Shown: positions 14,986-23,776, numbered from the stretch's first letter. The stretch is 26,840 bases of DNA from Lentisphaeria bacterium (GCA_018265615.1 JABLYX010000066.1:1-26840); one strand, 5' to 3'. The notes: generated from the sequence alone by a model not told the origin. A program made the numbers and translations.

Positions 14986-17900
14986 ATGTCATTACGAATC
15001 AACCTTCTCTTCTTATTATCAATGCTTTGCATGGTTTTCACGCTCCGGGCCGCCGGAGAGTACGCGCTCAAACCCTCCGACCGGCTGGAGGTCGGAAAAA
15101 GCCACCGGGCCGTCGCAGAGGTGAACAAGCCGGTCAATACGCAGGACCGCATCCGCTTCACACTCCGCGGCAGCGGCCGGGCGGGAACCGTGCTCACGCT
15201 TTCCGCCTCCATCCGCGAGGGCGGCAGACTGACCGAATTCACCGCGCCGCCGATCCGGGCCGACGCGGACGACGCACTGCTCTGCGACTTCACCGTGAAT
15301 GCGCTCTTTCCGCTCAGCGACGCCTCCTATCAATTTGAACATCTGAGCTTTACCCTATCCGGACCCGCCGGCGCCGCGGCCGGTGTCGGCAGCTTGAAAA
15401 TCGGTTCTCCCGACGAACTGACCGGGGCGGAAAATGAACCGGTCGTATCGAGCGCGTGGACGCCCTCCGCTCCGCGCCGGGTCCCCGGCCTCAAACCGGT
15501 CCGGATCTACTTTGAATTCGACAATCGCGATCTCGCGAAAACGGTCCGCAACTGGCCGGGCAAGGCGTATATACCGGATCCGAACCCCTCCGGCGGCTTC
15601 CGCTCGCTGATTCTCGAATGGGCGGACGGCATCGTCGAAGCCGCCGCCGCACCCGCAGAGGCCGACGTGATCGTCTACGCCCGTGCCCGGAAGGGCGCCG
15701 ATCCCGCCGTCGCGGAAGCGGTGCGCGGCGGGAAACGCCTCATCGCCTACGGAGCGGCGGCGGATCCCGAAATCGCGGCCCTCCTGCCGCTCGCGCTCGA
15801 ACGGAATCCCGCTCCGGGACTGCTGCGGCGCGACGCGCTCGAATGTGCCGAACCGGATCACCCCGTCTTCCGTGGACAGGCGCTTCTCTCCACCGATTAC
15901 GGCCGCTATTACCGCACCCGGCTGCTTGGCGGCAAAGCGCTCCTGCACTTCTCCGACGGCGAACCCGCCGTCGCGGAGAAAGGGAACATCCAACACTGGG
16001 CCCTCGGTCTCGGAACCGCGGTCCTGCCGCCCGGAAGCTTCTACGACAGGACGTTCCTGCGCGCCGTCTGTGCGGAAAACCCGGCGGCGCTCGCGGCCCT
16101 CGAAGAGAGGAACCGCAGCGACCGGCAGGCACGCATCCGGCAGCGCGACGTGTTTGTGAAACGCGTCGCCGGAGATGCGGAGAACTCCGCCCGTTACCGT
16201 CCCGGCATGTCCGAGGACAACTTCGGCCGCTTCGGCTGGCTGATCAGCGACGGCCTCTTCTCCGGCGCTATCGGGCGCGACCTCACGGTCTCGAACGGTC
16301 CGCAGTTCTACCGCTTCGACGACAGCGGCAAGGCGACCGCGACGCTGCACAACTGGACGCGCCGCGCGCTCTCCGGCAGCATCCGCTTTTCGCGCGCCTC
16401 CTCCGCCGAGCCGACCGATTTGTGGAGCGGGGAAGGCACCGTCGAATATACCGCCGAACTGCCGTTCAATCCGGCCTGGCAGGGGCGCGAGCTCTATTTC
16501 GCCGTCGACAAAGGCATCGACGACACCGACGAAACACTGTTCAACGGAACCGTGATCGGCCGGACCGGAACGGAGACGCCGCGCTACTGGGAATGCCGCC
16601 GCCTCTACCGCATCGACCCGGCTCTGGTCCGCCGGAGCGAAACCAACCGATTCACGGTCCGGGTCACGAACCTGCGCGACAACGGCGGATTCGGCAGCGC
16701 GCCGTACCTGCTCGCCGCACTTCCCGGCGGAGAAGACGCGGGAGAGCTCCGCATCACCGGGGTCGACTGGGTGCACAAGAGCGGTGTGCTGGCTTCCGGC
16801 GGGCGGAAGCACTCCTTCGACACGACCCTGCTCGCCCCGTTCGTGCGCCATGAATTAAATGGCAGCCGCGCTTTTCTCGCGCTCGAAGAGAAAACCGCCC
16901 AGTACGCCGCCTGGCCCGCCGCCGGCGGAATCCGGATCGTCAACCTCGCAGAACAGCCGGAGTTCCACAACCGGGAGCGGGACGGCCGCTGGAGCGCCCC
17001 GTGGCTGCTGCTGTTCCGCAAAAACTGGGAGTCGGGGCGTCCGCTGCTGCTGGTGTTCGGCCGCCAGCCGGAGAAGCTCACGGCCTCTTTGAACGGGCGT
17101 TTCATCTCCGGCATCGAGATCGACGGCGGCAGCCGTCCGGTCGGTTTCGTCGGCATCGGCTGGCCGTGGGGAAGCACGCCGGTCAACGCATCCGGATGGA
17201 TCCGGCGGCTTCCGCCCGAAGCGCTGGCGCAGATCAGCCTCGGCGTGAACTTCGCGCTGAATTTCCCGATCGGCTGCGACGAGGTGTTCCGCATCGACCG
17301 CGAAAAGCGGACGGTTGAAATCCTGAACCGCTTCCGTTATAAACGGACCGCGGACGAGTGGAACACGCCGGTCGAAGCCATCGCGACGCTTCCGCCGCTT
17401 GCCGCCTTCGCCCTTCAGCAGAAGAGCTATATCATCGGCTCCGATCCGGTGGAGGAGTTCAACTGCAACGGCGAACACGGCCCGCTGCTCGGACGGCGCG
17501 GCACGGATGTGATCCGCTACACCCTCCCCCTGCCCCCGGAGGAGGATCTGATGCCGGTCGACGTCACCGGAGAATCCGAAATGCACGAAAAGCTCAATAT
17601 GTATTTCGCCGGCGGCGTCAGGTGGAGCCGCGGCGGCCGCGTGCCGCAGGAGGCGTTCACGCCGGAATATCCGGAAGGGGTGAAGTTCGACCCTGAAACC
17701 TGGACGATCCCGCTTCAGAACTGGATGTACAAGCTCTCAAGCTCCATGCAGGGGTATCTCTTCCTCGACGAACCGAACCGGCAGAAACTCATGAGCCGGG
17801 TCCGGGACCGCCTCGTCTCACCGGTCGAGCAGTTCCAGTACAAGGCGTGCTACCTGCACCGGCAGGAGCCGTTTTCCGGGATCCGCTACCCGGTTCACTT

Positions 17901-18948
17901 CAACCACTGCGTCTACAACAATACGCCGTACGCGGAGGGCATCGGCTCCCCGGTCATGCACGGCGACTGCGGCGAAGGGTGCGCCGTGATCGCATGGGGC
18001 GCGCAGCAGCTCTCCAGCCTGTTCGGCCAGCAGAACTGGGTGCGGAACAACTGGAGCTTCCTCAAATACGCGATGCGCTACAGCATGGTGATCGACGACT
18101 ATGCATTCCATGCCTCCACCTGCCGCGAATTCGGCGGGGGCGCATACATCGACATGCTGAACGCGGAATACGCCGCGATGCTGCACTATGCGCAGATCGC
18201 CCGGACCGCGGAAGACGCGGAACTCTCCGACGAACTGTTTTACCGGGCGGCCAAACGCGGAATTCCGACGCTCATGCGGTTCCGCTTCCTCGACTACGTC
18301 CGCAAAGCCATGCCGAAAACCGGGCTCGAAAACGTCGCAATCTGCACCGGCTTCAGTGAAGACCACCTGCCGCTGCTGCGGCTGCCGACGAAAAACAGGA
18401 ATTTTCTCGAGGCGAACGACCTTTTCGACCTCTCGCAGGGATTCCCCGGCGTGCTCTACCGGCTCTATGACCGGTACTGCCGTGCGGAGGTGGTCCGTTA
18501 TGTGAACGAAACCGCCCTCCCCCACCTGCAGCGCGACGGAAACATGCTGACCGGCTACATCCAGCCGATGGCGCTGTACGCCGCCGAAGGGTTCCCCGTG
18601 CGAAGCATGACGGAGCAGACGCTCGGGCGCTGTCACAAATCGCTCGTGGACGACTGCCCCGGCATGAAGGTGAACTATCTCGCCGGGCTCTGCCTCTGGC
18701 GCGACAACGGCCGCGTGATGCTCCGGGAGTTCCGGGATCTCGTGATCCGGGAGAGCGTCTATGATCCGCCGTCCGCGACGCTCACCCTCGAATTCGACGC
18801 CCTGCCCGCCGCCCGTCTCGCGCTTCCGGTCGAGTCGGTCACGCTGAACGGCGTTCCGGCGGAATTCAGCCCCGATGAAGACGGCGCCCGCCTGCCGACC
18901 GTTCCGGGAAGCAACAGGCTCGTCGTCAGGTTCAGACAGCAGAAGTAA
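14986..18948 (+). CDS. Large secreted multidomain protein, probable glycan-active enzyme
   Basis: A 1320-residue protein with a signal peptide (hydrophobic 7-20, likely cut near residue 23). Residues about 25-140 look like a beta-sandwich. About 160-365 resembles a flavodoxin/amidotransferase-like alpha/beta domain (VIVYARARKGADP, GGKRLIAYGA, EPDHPVFRG). A galactose-binding-like jelly roll spans about 480-590 (LFNGTVIGRTGTETPRYW), closely matching the insert in the esterase at 8869-10875. After a further beta region, about 890-1230 is helix-rich (HGDCGEGCAVIAWGAQQL, TCREFGGGAYIDMLNAEYAAML), like the alpha/alpha toroids of polysaccharide lyases and several GH families. A small beta domain ends the protein. 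I do not recognise a named family and cannot assign catalytic residues. Position in the LacI operon supports action on an extracellular polysaccharide. Confidence 0.85.
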   Translation: MSLRINLLFLLSMLCMVFTLRAAGEYALKPSDRLEVGKSHRAVAEVNKPVNTQDRIRFTLRGSGRAGTVLTLSASIREGGRLTEFTAPPIRADADDALLCDFTVNALFPLSDASYQFEHLSFTLSGPAGAAAGVGSLKIGSPDELTGAENEPVVSSAWTPSAPRRVPGLKPVRIYFEFDNRDLAKTVRNWPGKAYIPDPNPSGGFRSLILEWADGIVEAAAAPAEADVIVYARARKGADPAVAEAVRGGKRLIAYGAAADPEIAALLPLALERNPAPGLLRRDALECAEPDHPVFRGQALLSTDYGRYYRTRLLGGKALLHFSDGEPAVAEKGNIQHWALGLGTAVLPPGSFYDRTFLRAVCAENPAALAALEERNRSDRQARIRQRDVFVKRVAGDAENSARYRPGMSEDNFGRFGWLISDGLFSGAIGRDLTVSNGPQFYRFDDSGKATATLHNWTRRALSGSIRFSRASSAEPTDLWSGEGTVEYTAELPFNPAWQGRELYFAVDKGIDDTDETLFNGTVIGRTGTETPRYWECRRLYRIDPALVRRSETNRFTVRVTNLRDNGGFGSAPYLLAALPGGEDAGELRITGVDWVHKSGVLASGGRKHSFDTTLLAPFVRHELNGSRAFLALEEKTAQYAAWPAAGGIRIVNLAEQPEFHNRERDGRWSAPWLLLFRKNWESGRPLLLVFGRQPEKLTASLNGRFISGIEIDGGSRPVGFVGIGWPWGSTPVNASGWIRRLPPEALAQISLGVNFALNFPIGCDEVFRIDREKRTVEILNRFRYKRTADEWNTPVEAIATLPPLAAFALQQKSYIIGSDPVEEFNCNGEHGPLLGRRGTDVIRYTLPLPPEEDLMPVDVTGESEMHEKLNMYFAGGVRWSRGGRVPQEAFTPEYPEGVKFDPETWTIPLQNWMYKLSSSMQGYLFLDEPNRQKLMSRVRDRLVSPVEQFQYKACYLHRQEPFSGIRYPVHFNHCVYNNTPYAEGIGSPVMHGDCGEGCAVIAWGAQQLSSLFGQQNWVRNNWSFLKYAMRYSMVIDDYAFHASTCREFGGGAYIDMLNAEYAAMLHYAQIARTAEDAELSDELFYRAAKRGIPTLMRFRFLDYVRKAMPKTGLENVAICTGFSEDHLPLLRLPTKNRNFLEANDLFDLSQGFPGVLYRLYDRYCRAEVVRYVNETALPHLQRDGNMLTGYIQPMALYAAEGFPVRSMTEQTLGRCHKSLVDDCPGMKVNYLAGLCLWRDNGRVMLREFRDLVIRESVYDPPSATLTLEFDALPAARLALPVESVTLNGVPAEFSPDEDGARLPTVPGSNRLVVRFRQQK

Positions 18949-18975
18949 CGCCGATCAATTATAAGGAGATATCGT

Positions 18976-19473
18976 ATGAAGCACCTCTTCATCCTCGCCG
19001 CGGCGCTGCTGCCGGGAAACCTCCTTCCGCTCGCCGCGGAAGAACTTGAAACCATATTCGCCGAACCGCCCGCGAAAATCCGGGAATTATGCCGCGCTCC
19101 CGCCGGCACGGAAATGACCGTCACAAAATCCGGAGAACATGAGGTGCTCACCGTGACCGGAGGGATCGTTTCGTGCCCCCTCACCGTTCCGGACGGGGAG
19201 ACGCTGCTCATCTCCGCCCTCGTGAAAGGCGAATCGATCGAACGCCGCGACCCGAAGAACTTCGTGCAGGGCGGCCGGTTCGGCAGCTACTGGTCGAAAC
19301 CGCGAAACACCTGGAACTCGGCCAAGCTGCCGTCCGGCACGTTCGACTGGAAACCGGCCTCCTTCAAAATCGACGTTCCGCTCGGCACGACCCGGCTCCA
19401 GCTCCAGCTCGGGCTCAAGGATGCAGCCGGAACCATCCATTTCCGCGACATCAGAATCCAAACCGTAAAATAA
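18976..19473 (+). CDS. Small secreted protein, beta-sandwich-like
   Basis: A 165-residue protein with a signal peptide (MKHLFILAAALLPGNLLPLAAEE, shown here only as hydrophobic 4-20). The mature part has alternating beta-type segments (TLLISALVKGESI, FDWKPASFKIDVP, TRLQLQLGLKDAAGTIHFRDI), the pattern of carbohydrate-binding jelly-roll domains that end in an I-x-F-x-D/R-I strand. There is no catalytic signature. The RBS AAGGAGATAT is strong. It lies 27 bp behind the 1320-residue gene and could be an accessory binding protein for the same substrate (inferred). Confidence 0.75.
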   Translation: MKHLFILAAALLPGNLLPLAAEELETIFAEPPAKIRELCRAPAGTEMTVTKSGEHEVLTVTGGIVSCPLTVPDGETLLISALVKGESIERRDPKNFVQGGRFGSYWSKPRNTWNSAKLPSGTFDWKPASFKIDVPLGTTRLQLQLGLKDAAGTIHFRDIRIQTVK

Positions 19474-19489
19474 AGGCTCCGTATTCACC

Positions 19490-20332
19490 ATGATTCTCAC
19501 TCTGCTTGGAACCTCCGCCTGGAACCCGGTCCCCGCGCCATGGTGCAGCTGCCGCGTCTGCGAACACGCCCGGAAGCACGGCGGCCGGGAGGTCCGCAAA
19601 CGCACTTCGCACCTCATCGGGGAAGACACGCTCGTCGACTTCGGCCCGGACCTGACTGCCCAGTGCCGCGAATGCGGCATCGACCTGCGCCGGATCGACC
19701 GGATCCTCCAGACTCATTCGCACAACGACCACCTCGCTCCCGCCCTGCTGATGAGCCGCGTCAGGCAGAAGCCTGAAAAAAAACTGCGGCTCTTTTCGAA
19801 CCGTGAAGTGCAGGAACGGATCCTCGCAGTCTGCGCCGAAGAAAAGCGCGCGCTCGGCATCCGGGACGAAGTCGGCTTCGAGGAGCTCGGGATCATCCCG
19901 GTCACGGCTGTTCCGGGGGAAGAGCTCCATGACGGCGGCATGAAGATCCTGCCGATCCGGGCGAAGCACGTCGACGACGAAAATGCGCTGAACTGGCTCG
20001 TCACCGGCCCGGACGGACGCAAACTCCTGATTCTGAACGATACCGGATGGTGGGAGGAGGAGTCCTGGGAGCTCGTGCGCGGCCGCCGCGCCGATGCCGC
20101 CGTCATCGAGATCACCTACGGGTTCCGGGACGGCCGCAGCGGCCACCTCGGGTGCGTCGCGGCGCTCGAATTCCTCGCGAAGCTGCGGGAGCTTGACGCC
20201 CTGAAAACCGGGGCCGCCGTCGCGGCGACCCACATCAACCACCTGGGAGATGCGACGCACGAAGAGTTCGAAGCGTTTTTCGCAGGAAGCGGCGTCTCCG
20301 CCGGCTGCGACGGAATGAAGCTGGTGTTCTGA
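19490..20332 (+). CDS. MBL-fold metallo-hydrolase, PhnP/PqqB-like
   Basis: A 280-residue protein starting with LLGTSAWNPVPAP and a C19-x-C21-x2-C24 cluster, the layout of PhnP- and PqqB-type proteins, where these cysteines bind a structural zinc. The metal centre follows at H76-S-H78-N-D80-H81, with later Asp/His ligands (LILNDTGW, ATHINHLGD). PhnP hydrolyses cyclic sugar phosphates; PqqB-type homologues take part in cofactor synthesis. I favour a phosphodiesterase-type hydrolase but the substrate is unproven. The RBS is weak. It sits 16 bp after the small secreted protein gene, as the likely last gene of the LacI operon, and is itself cytoplasmic. Confidence 0.8.
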   Translation: MILTLLGTSAWNPVPAPWCSCRVCEHARKHGGREVRKRTSHLIGEDTLVDFGPDLTAQCRECGIDLRRIDRILQTHSHNDHLAPALLMSRVRQKPEKKLRLFSNREVQERILAVCAEEKRALGIRDEVGFEELGIIPVTAVPGEELHDGGMKILPIRAKHVDDENALNWLVTGPDGRKLLILNDTGWWEEESWELVRGRRADAAVIEITYGFRDGRSGHLGCVAALEFLAKLRELDALKTGAAVAATHINHLGDATHEEFEAFFAGSGVSAGCDGMKLVF

Positions 20333-20345
20333 AGGCGGGGAAAAA

Positions 20346-20380
20346 TTCCGGAACGGGCTTGAAATATCGCGCTTCCGGAA
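20346..20380. repeat. Two TTCCGGAA palindromes in the gap before the phosphoesterase
   Basis: TTCCGGAA occurs at 20346-20353 and 20373-20380, 27 bp apart. Each copy is self-complementary, so they can also pair with each other as a stem-loop. There is no T-run after the second copy. It could be a pair of operator sites or a weak terminator; an AT-rich stretch (TTATATA) follows at 20386-20392 and may hold a -10 element. Confidence 0.3.
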
Positions 20381-20438
20381 CTCCATTATATACCCGTCAG
20401 CAAGTATGAATTCCCTATATCACGGAGCATATGGAACC

Positions 20439-21290
20439 ATGAAATTATCGAACCTGCGCATCGAAATCGGGCTGCCCGGGCCGGTCCGGCTCCTGCATTT
20501 GTCGGATACCCATCTCGCCTTCGCCGACGAACGCGACGATATACGCAAGCGCGAGCTGGCCATCAGCCGCAGCAAGGCATTCGCGGAGCACGGCACCGAC
20601 CTTCTCCGTCATCTCGAAGAGGCGGCCGGACACGCCCGCGCCAACCGCGAGCTGATCGTCCACACCGGCGACCTGATCGACTTCGTTTCGCACCGGAACC
20701 TCGACTGTGCCGGGGAATTCTTTTCGAAAGTCGACTGTTTCGCCGCCGCAGGCAACCACGAATTCAGCAAGTATGTCGGAGAAGCGTGGGAGGATGAGGC
20801 GTACAAGCTCGACAGCCTGCCGCTCGTCCGGAGCCGCTACCCGAATGATCTGCGGTTCGCCTCGCGCCTCGTCGGCGGCGTGAACCTCGTCGCCGTCGAC
20901 AACTCCTATTACCTCTTCCGGGAACAGGAACTCGAACTGCTGAAACAGGAAGCCGCCAGAGGATATCCGATCGTCCTCCTGCTCCACAACCCGATCCACA
21001 CCGACGATCTTTATCATGAGATGATGGTCAACCGCGGCCGGGAATGCGCCTACCTCGTCGGAACCCCGGAAAAACTCCTGAAGCCCTACAGCGGCCATCG
21101 CCGCCGCCAGCAGCAGCCCGACGACGCAACCATCGCTTTTATCGACTATCTGGAGCACGAACCCCTCGTCAAAGCGATCCTCGCCGGGCATCTGCATTTC
21201 AACTACCACACCCGCCTCTTCGGCCGGATCGGTCAGCACATCGTCGGCGGAGGCTATTTCGACCTCGCCTGCGCTGTCGAACTCGTCTGA
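20439..21290 (+). CDS. Calcineurin-like metallophosphoesterase
   Basis: A 283-residue protein with the complete metallophosphoesterase motif series: D23-T-H25, GDLID (D78, D81), GNHE (N106, H107, E108), a later His in LLLHNPIH, and GHLHFNYH near the C-terminus. The family hydrolyses phosphomono- or diesters at a two-metal centre. The ATG at 20439 is chosen because homology-like sequence (MKLSNLRIEI) starts there and GGAG lies upstream; an in-frame ATG at 20406 would add 11 residues. No signal peptide. It follows the PhnP-like gene in the same direction after 106 bp, so both may deal with phosphorylated sugar products (inferred). Confidence 0.85.
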   Translation: MKLSNLRIEIGLPGPVRLLHLSDTHLAFADERDDIRKRELAISRSKAFAEHGTDLLRHLEEAAGHARANRELIVHTGDLIDFVSHRNLDCAGEFFSKVDCFAAAGNHEFSKYVGEAWEDEAYKLDSLPLVRSRYPNDLRFASRLVGGVNLVAVDNSYYLFREQELELLKQEAARGYPIVLLLHNPIHTDDLYHEMMVNRGRECAYLVGTPEKLLKPYSGHRRRQQQPDDATIAFIDYLEHEPLVKAILAGHLHFNYHTRLFGRIGQHIVGGGYFDLACAVELV

Positions 21291-21302
21291 CGCCGCGGAA
21301 CT

Positions 21303-21328
21303 CGGAGAGGGCACTTCGTCCCCCTCCG
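21303..21328. terminator. Hairpin after the phosphoesterase gene
   Basis: CGGAGAGGG, an 8-nt loop, and CCCCCTCCG, a 9-bp stem with one mismatch, starting 13 bp after the stop codon. No T-run follows, so intrinsic termination is uncertain; 3'-end protection is also possible. Confidence 0.4.
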
Positions 21329-21341
21329 AACCTCCCCCCGA

Positions 21342-21356
21342 CCGGCAGGGTGCCGG
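21342..21356. repeat. Small perfect hairpin CCGGCA-GGG-TGCCGG
   Basis: A 6-bp stem with a 3-nt loop, between the first and third hairpins of the tract. It is short and GC-rich and may stack with its neighbours in one RNA. Confidence 0.4.
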
Positions 21357-21363
21357 TGCCGAC

Positions 21364-21390
21364 GCCTCAAAAAGCTGCGCTTTTTGAGGC
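21364..21390. terminator. Perfect 12-bp stem hairpin, probable two-way terminator
   Basis: GCCTCAAAAAGC, loop TGC, GCTTTTTGAGGC. The A-run and T-run are inside the stem, and TGACTTTT follows on the plus strand. As it lies between convergent genes and is symmetric, it could end transcription from both sides. Confidence 0.5.
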
Positions 21391-21453
21391 TGACTTTTAC
21401 CTGGATAGGTCATGCGGGGTCGTGTCTGCGCCAAATACCGCTCCTTCCGGCAT

Positions 21454-21479
21454 GCCTTTCCGCTTTGTTGCGGAAAGGC
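21454..21479. repeat. Perfect 10-bp stem hairpin
   Basis: GCCTTTCCGC, loop TTTGTT, GCGGAAAGGC. It is not followed by a T-run. It is 63 bp from the preceding hairpin and part of the same structured tract. Confidence 0.45.
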
Positions 21480-21679
21480 AGTACTCCCTCCGCCGGTTTT
21501 GGCAGGAAATTTGAGAACAAACCGTCAGATGCTTGCGGAAAATTTGGGGTCACTCTCGCTTTTTGGAGATCTTTGCAGGGTCTTGTCAGGCCATTTTGTA
21601 TCACTGATGGAACCACACTGATGATTCATGGCCGTCAGGGGAGTTTCCGTTTTTGCGAGTCATACATGGCGGGCGGCTT

Positions 21680-23776
21680 TCATTTGCGCTTCGCGCCAGT
21701 GGAACGTCTGCAAATCAGCACCTCGGTCATGGCCGGGGGGAGTTCAAGTGAAACCGTCTCCCCGTCGAACGCCGAAGCGCCGCAGAGGCTCTTCACCGAC
21801 GCGCCGGAAAACGCCAGCCGGACCGGAACGGCGTTCTCCGTATAGTTATACAGCACGAACACCGCCGCCCCCCCGCCGGTCAGCAGCCGCCCGGCAACTC
21901 CCTCCGGCAGCCTCACCATCGGTTCGACTCCGCACTCGAGAGCAAAATCGGTCAGCTCGCGTTCGCCCCCGCCGCCGCACTCGTCGTACAGCCGCCGGCA
22001 AAGCTCGATTCCCCAGATCCGCGTCCGTCCCCGGTCCGGACGGTTCGAAACCGCCGCGGCTCCGCCGTCCGGATAACGGGCCCGCACCTCCGCGCCGGGA
22101 ACCGGTTCGAATGTCTGCCGCATCTGCCTGCCTCCGACCGTCCGGCCGTCGGACACACATACCGAAACCGGACCGGGCGCGGCGACATAATCCGCCTCGC
22201 GTACCCCGAAAAGCTCCGTAAACCCGTGCCCCGGAATGCTGCCGCGGAGATACATGTGCTCGTCCAACGCCGCAAACCTCCCGTCCGCCCACGCCGCACC
22301 GCCGTTCCGTACGAATTCCGCGATTTTTCCCGCCGCCTCGCCGCCGATCAGATTGACCTGCGGCAGGAACAGAACCCGGTAACGGGAGAGCTTTCCCTCG
22401 CGTACCTCTTCATCGGAGACGAAATCAACCTGAAAATTCGCCTCGTTCAACGCCCGGTAACAGCCGAGCACCGCATACAGACTCTCCCCGCCGATGCCGG
22501 GCGCATACGGGTGATCCTCCTGCTGCAGGTGGCGGTAAATGCTGTTGGCGTACGAGTCGAGGATCGCAATCCGGGCCGGAACGCGCTCCGCAGCAAGCAG
22601 CTCCTCACGGTTTTCCCGGAAAAGCGCGGCGAACCGGGCGACGGCGCGCGAACGCGGCGTCTCCCCGCCGTCCGCGGCGGCGCGCAAACCGAATTCGCCG
22701 TTTTCAAAGGTCCCGGCCCGCCACGCCTGCCACAGCCAGTGGATCACGCCGTCGAGCCCCGCGGCGTAGGAGTGCCACAGCTCGTAAAAAACGGTCTCCG
22801 GCGTCGGCGTATATTTCCGGACATGGATGTCGCTGGTCCCGACCTGAAGTTCCCCGACCATCGCGCGCCCCCCCTTCAGCCAACTCCAGGTCCGGTCGAC
22901 GCCGCAGCTGTAGAAGTTCTTCCGGTCGCGGAGCCCGAGCATGCGGGAGTTGTCGTTGCTCTGATGCATGGAACTGCTGATTGAGCCGGGAACGCGGGCG
23001 CTCCGATAGAACTCCCGCCCGGCCGAGACCGGGTCGTCGTGGATGCTGTGCAGATTCGTGTGCGTCGGGTGAACCGTATCGTACCGTTCGACCTCCCCGC
23101 AGAGGCAGCGGAGCTCTTCGCACAACAGCCCGGCCGCAAATTCGGCGAAGTCATAACGCATCGCCGCGGTGCGGCCGCGGTCGCCGAGCCGGAACGCACA
23201 TTCGAGCCAGGCGGCGTCGAGCTCCTCCCCCCGCCCCGGCAGCAGCGAGCTGAAAACCGGATATTCACCGCGCCAGCGCTCCGCCAGCGCTTCGCGGTCC
23301 GGGCAGCGCCGCCTGAGCCACGCCGCGAATTTTTCGAGCACGGGCCGACTTTTCGTCTGGTTCAGGGTCGGTTCGTTCCAGACGTTCCAGCTTTCGAGGG
23401 CGGGTTCGCCCCTGTAACGCGTGACCATCTCCCGGATCAGCATGGAGAGCGGTCCGCGCACCTCCGGGCGCTGCAGCGACGGGTAGCGCCCGGGGTCGTT
23501 CATACCGAGAGAATCCAGCCTCCGTGTCAGCCAGTAAGGCGGATAAAAGCCGATCGTGCACATGATCCTGAGCCCGTTTTTCTCCGCGGCCCTGAACACC
23601 CGGTCCGGCAGCGAAAAATCGTATTCCCCCTCCGTCTCTTCGATCAGCTCCCACCAGAGGATGAGGCGGATCAGGCCGTAGCCGTTCTCCGCGATTTTCC
23701 GGCAATCCGCATCGAAATCGGAAAATCCGTGCCGCGAATTGATCCAATACATGGTTCCGAGGGTAAACTCTCTCAT
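21680..23776 (-). CDS. GH42-type beta-galactosidase
   Basis: A 698-residue three-domain enzyme. The TIM barrel (1 to about 400) carries the GH42 acid/base in WNVWNEP (N134, E135) and the nucleophile in MVGELQVG (E309). An amidotransferase-like trimerisation domain follows (about 410-600; RIAILDSYANSIY, YRVLFLPQVNLI, FVRNGGAAWADG) and then a C-terminal beta domain. The family releases terminal beta-galactose, or related residues such as alpha-L-arabinopyranose. There is no signal peptide, so it acts on imported oligosaccharides. It reads MREFTLGTMYW from the start, with GGGAGG upstream. It is divergent from the AraC-family gene, its likely regulator, with separate promoters in the 180-bp gap. 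Confidence 0.92.
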   Translation of the reverse strand: MREFTLGTMYWINSRHGFSDFDADCRKIAENGYGLIRLILWWELIEETEGEYDFSLPDRVFRAAEKNGLRIMCTIGFYPPYWLTRRLDSLGMNDPGRYPSLQRPEVRGPLSMLIREMVTRYRGEPALESWNVWNEPTLNQTKSRPVLEKFAAWLRRRCPDREALAERWRGEYPVFSSLLPGRGEELDAAWLECAFRLGDRGRTAAMRYDFAEFAAGLLCEELRCLCGEVERYDTVHPTHTNLHSIHDDPVSAGREFYRSARVPGSISSSMHQSNDNSRMLGLRDRKNFYSCGVDRTWSWLKGGRAMVGELQVGTSDIHVRKYTPTPETVFYELWHSYAAGLDGVIHWLWQAWRAGTFENGEFGLRAAADGGETPRSRAVARFAALFRENREELLAAERVPARIAILDSYANSIYRHLQQEDHPYAPGIGGESLYAVLGCYRALNEANFQVDFVSDEEVREGKLSRYRVLFLPQVNLIGGEAAGKIAEFVRNGGAAWADGRFAALDEHMYLRGSIPGHGFTELFGVREADYVAAPGPVSVCVSDGRTVGGRQMRQTFEPVPGAEVRARYPDGGAAAVSNRPDRGRTRIWGIELCRRLYDECGGGGERELTDFALECGVEPMVRLPEGVAGRLLTGGGAAVFVLYNYTENAVPVRLAFSGASVKSLCGASAFDGETVSLELPPAMTEVLICRRSTGAKRK

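Larger units (their letters stand above)
21291..21679. other. 389-bp hairpin-rich region between convergent genes
   Basis: No reading frame here looks like the neighbouring genes in codon use. The left 190 bp hold four inverted repeats (listed separately). The part from 21480 to 21679 is richer in A and T, with runs such as GGAAAATTTGGGG and TTTTGTATCACTGATGG, and shows no further strong structure. It may hold a small structured RNA, a repeated intergenic element, or the remains of a mobile element. Confidence 0.5.

Noticed and set aside
19490..20332. Assignment of this gene as pqqB to match the PQQ-type dehydrogenase
   Set aside because: The N-terminal Cys pattern and lack of pqqA, C, D and E nearby fit PhnP-like proteins better; the link is not supported.
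21384..21845. 153-codon plus-strand frame between the convergent genes
   Set aside because: It runs over the hairpins and into the GH42 gene antisense, lacks a ribosome binding site, and its composition is not that of the neighbouring genes. It may be part of a repeat but not a supported gene.
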